This document shows positions 42,255 through 43,602 of a DNA stretch of 43,602 nt, one piece after another. The notes beneath the pieces are model-generated. The model was not told the origin of the DNA. It saw nothing but the letters and a program-made list of their open reading frames with translations, and ran no database searches. This DNA is from Rhodospirillales bacterium (GTDB lineage: Bacteria; Pseudomonadota; Alphaproteobacteria; Rhodospirillales; Defluviicoccaceae). The translations under genes were made by a program, and so were the position numbers. The stretch's first letter is position 1. Every line of letters starts with the position of its first letter. The stretch lies in the NCBI GenBank assembly GCA_016793925.1, contig JAEULH010000008.1, positions 1 to 43,602 of the forward strand, given 5' to 3'.

Positions 42255-42682
42255 CCGATGACCTCCGCTGTGCCGCTCTCGGCGCCTTCGCGAAGGACAA
42301 GATCGCGCAGGGTGATAATGCCGACCGGCGCGCGGGTGACGTCGACCACCAGCGCCCGGGACAGGTTGAAGCGGACGAGGAGGCGCACAGCGTACTTGCA
42401 TTGCATGTCGACCGGCACCGTAAGCACCGGTTTTGACATCACTTCGTAGACATTGACCCGTTCGGCGGCACGGTCTTTCGCAATCACCTCGCGGGCGATG
42501 TCGGTGACGACGATCAGGCCGAACTCATCATCGCCGTCGCGGCGCTCGACAACCAGGGAACTGACGCCGGCATCGCGCATGACCTTCAGCGCTTCGGCGA
42601 CCGTCGCCGTCAGCGAGATCTTGCGCACCATCGGGCTCATCACATCGCCGACCCGGGCGGTGTCGGACCTGCCTTCGATCAT
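42251..42682 (-). CDS. CBS-domain-pair protein
   Basis: 143-residue soluble protein made of two CBS domains (about 8-65 and 76-132) and nothing else. Motifs: VGDVMSPMVRKISLTATVAEAL, SSLVVE, GLIVVTDIAREVI for the first and VYEVMSKPVLTVPVD, RALVVD, PVGIITLRDLVL for the second; the G-h-h-T-x-x-D pattern for adenosine-ribose binding is in both halves. CBS pairs sense AMP, ATP, SAM or similar ligands and gate transporters or enzymes. It overlaps the PII-like gene at ATGA and the HugZ-like gene at GTGA. Confidence 0.92.
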   Translation of the reverse strand: MIEGRSDTARVGDVMSPMVRKISLTATVAEALKVMRDAGVSSLVVERRDGDDEFGLIVVTDIAREVIAKDRAAERVNVYEVMSKPVLTVPVDMQCKYAVRLLVRFNLSRALVVDVTRAPVGIITLRDLVLREGAESGTAEVIG

Positions 42683-43029
42683 ATCCGCTCCGCGATCGCG
42701 CTGAAGAGGGCGCGGGCCTGGGTGCGCAAACCGACCGCGTCCTCGATCGACACCTGGAAGGCGATGCCGGCGCCCGGCTCGCTTTCGAGCTTGCCGGCCC
42801 GGGCGATCGTCTCGAGGATTTCGCGCGCTTTCGGCTCGGCAACGAGAAAAAGCAGGATGTCACGCTGCGCCGTAACTTCCAGTCCCAGAAAGCTTTTTTC
42901 GGGGGTCAGGCCCTCGCCGCGGCAGTTGGTGATTACCGTCGCCCCGGTCGCCCCGGCGGCGCGCGCGGCGTCGAGAACCGCATCGGTCCGCTCTTCGGAG
43001 ACGAAGGCAAAGATCAGCTTCAGGTTCAT
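42679..43029 (-). CDS. PII-superfamily (PII-like) signalling protein
   Basis: 116-residue protein with the ferredoxin-like PII fold pattern: LKLIFAFVSEERTDAVLDAARAAGATGATV (beta1-alpha1-beta2), GRG/CRGEGL turn, ILLFLVAEPKAREILETI, and PGAGIAFQVSIEDAVGL corresponding to the PII B/C-loop side. The T-loop is short and lacks the uridylylatable tyrosine and the basic ATP-contact residues of GlnB/GlnK, so it is not a standard nitrogen PII. Members of this wider family sit beside and regulate transporters. Start ATG overlaps the stop of the DUF1538 gene (ATGA), so the two are co-translated. Ligand unknown. Confidence 0.85.
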   Translation of the reverse strand: MNLKLIFAFVSEERTDAVLDAARAAGATGATVITNCRGEGLTPEKSFLGLEVTAQRDILLFLVAEPKAREILETIARAGKLESEPGAGIAFQVSIEDAVGLRTQARALFSAIAERI

Positions 43030-43602
43030 GATTTCGCGGCTCCTGAAACGTCCTTCCGCCGCCGTAGCCGGGTGGCGAGCCAGACATAGGCGAGCACGGA
43101 CATAATGGGGCAGACGCTGGCGAATGCAATCAGCCCGAAGCCGTCGATTAGCGGACTACGCCCGGGAATAGAAGCGGCGAGGCCAAGACCCAGCGCGGCG
43201 ACGACCGGCACCGTCACCGTCGAGGTCGTGACGCCGCCGGTATCGAAGGCGAGCGGGACTATTGCTCGCGGGGAGGTCAGGGTCTGGCCGATGACGATTA
43301 TGTAGCCGGCAGAGATATAGAACGCCAACGGCGTGCCGGTAACGATGCGGAAGACACCGAGAGCGACGCCAAAGGCGACGCCGGCGGCAACCGCGAGGCG
43401 CAGGCCGATGGCGGGGATGGTTCCGCCCGACGTCTCCTGCGCTTTGAGCGCGACCGCGATCAACGCCGGCTCGGCGATGGTGGTGGTAAAGCCGATCGCG
43501 GCGGCGAAGAGGTAGACCCAATGGTAGTCGCGCCAGTCGATGGCCGCCGCGTCGCCGGCACTGGCGGCGGCCAACTTGCCAAGCTGGACCGCCATGGTTC
43601 GG
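43026..43602 (-). CDS. DUF1538 integral membrane protein, 5' end outside the window
   Basis: Polytopic membrane protein; at least 189 residues visible, open through the window edge, so the true start lies upstream. DUF1538 motifs: TTTIAEPALIAVALKA, GGTIPAIGLRLAVAAGVAFGVALGVFRI, YISAGYIIVIGQTLTSPRAIVPLAFDTGGVTTSTVTVPVV, GFGLIAFASVCPIMSVLAYV, seen in segments across the chain. Six or so hydrophobic helices are visible. A two-gene DUF1538 system (UmpAB) has, as I recall, been described as a cation/proton antiporter, so ion transport is plausible, but the substrate here is unknown. A partner DUF1538 gene may lie beyond the edge. Its last codon overlaps the PII-like start. Confidence 0.88.
   Translation of the reverse strand, partial: RTMAVQLGKLAAASAGDAAAIDWRDYHWVYLFAAAIGFTTTIAEPALIAVALKAQETSGGTIPAIGLRLAVAAGVAFGVALGVFRIVTGTPLAFYISAGYIIVIGQTLTSPRAIVPLAFDTGGVTTSTVTVPVVAALGLGLAASIPGRSPLIDGFGLIAFASVCPIMSVLAYVWLATRLRRRKDVSGAAKS

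Overview
The window is GC-rich chromosomal DNA (roughly two thirds G+C by eye), gene-dense, with few and short gaps. It reads as an alphaproteobacterial, probably Rhodospirillales-like, chromosome. The main indications are a small 4.5S-type SRP RNA directly upstream of dnaX, the divergent kdsB-pheA / membrane-anchored cytochrome c arrangement, hisN, yejABEF, gltBD, and CMP-KDO synthesis (a Gram-negative outer membrane). No phage, transposase, CRISPR array, tRNA or rRNA was recognised. Most genes are core metabolism or envelope genes; the accessory-looking parts are the tandem sulfotransferases (25.9-27.7 kb) and the signalling/transport operon at the right edge (41.5-43.6 kb).

Layout. 0-10.2 kb: the 3' part of a fused HyuA-HyuB hydantoinase/5-oxoprolinase, a TolC-type outer membrane efflux protein, msrB, an SDR oxidoreductase, a CYTH-domain protein, dnaX, the SRP RNA, nudC and a GNAT acetyltransferase. 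10.2-15.9 kb: a membrane-anchored EEP-family phosphodiesterase, panD, a DUF3617 periplasmic protein, a TauE/SafE exporter, a frameshifted TMEM175-like channel gene, pheA and kdsB. 16-23.9 kb: a cytochrome c with two haem domains, hisN and a four-gene yejABEF-like peptide ABC importer, all with overlapping or closely spaced reading frames. 23.8-30.6 kb: an SLC13/RCK_C permease divergent from two tandem 275-residue sulfotransferases, then a large AsmA-like DUF748 protein. 30.7-39.3 kb: a YihY-type membrane protein, the gltBD glutamate synthase operon, a short DUF1178 protein and a DUF423 membrane protein. 39.4-43.6 kb: GTP-type PEP carboxykinase, then a minus-strand operon DUF1538 membrane protein - PII-like protein - CBS protein - HugZ-like protein, in which each gene overlaps the next by four bases.

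How the genes work together. gltBD assimilates ammonium into glutamate; kdsB feeds lipopolysaccharide synthesis; pheA and hisN act in amino-acid synthesis; yejABEF imports peptides. The permease/sulfotransferase pair may link anion (possibly sulfate) uptake to sulfation of a cell product. The right-edge operon is the best candidate for a little-described system: a nucleotide-sensing pair (PII-like and CBS) translationally coupled to a DUF1538 membrane transporter. Both window edges cut genes (HyuAB on the left, DUF1538 on the right).
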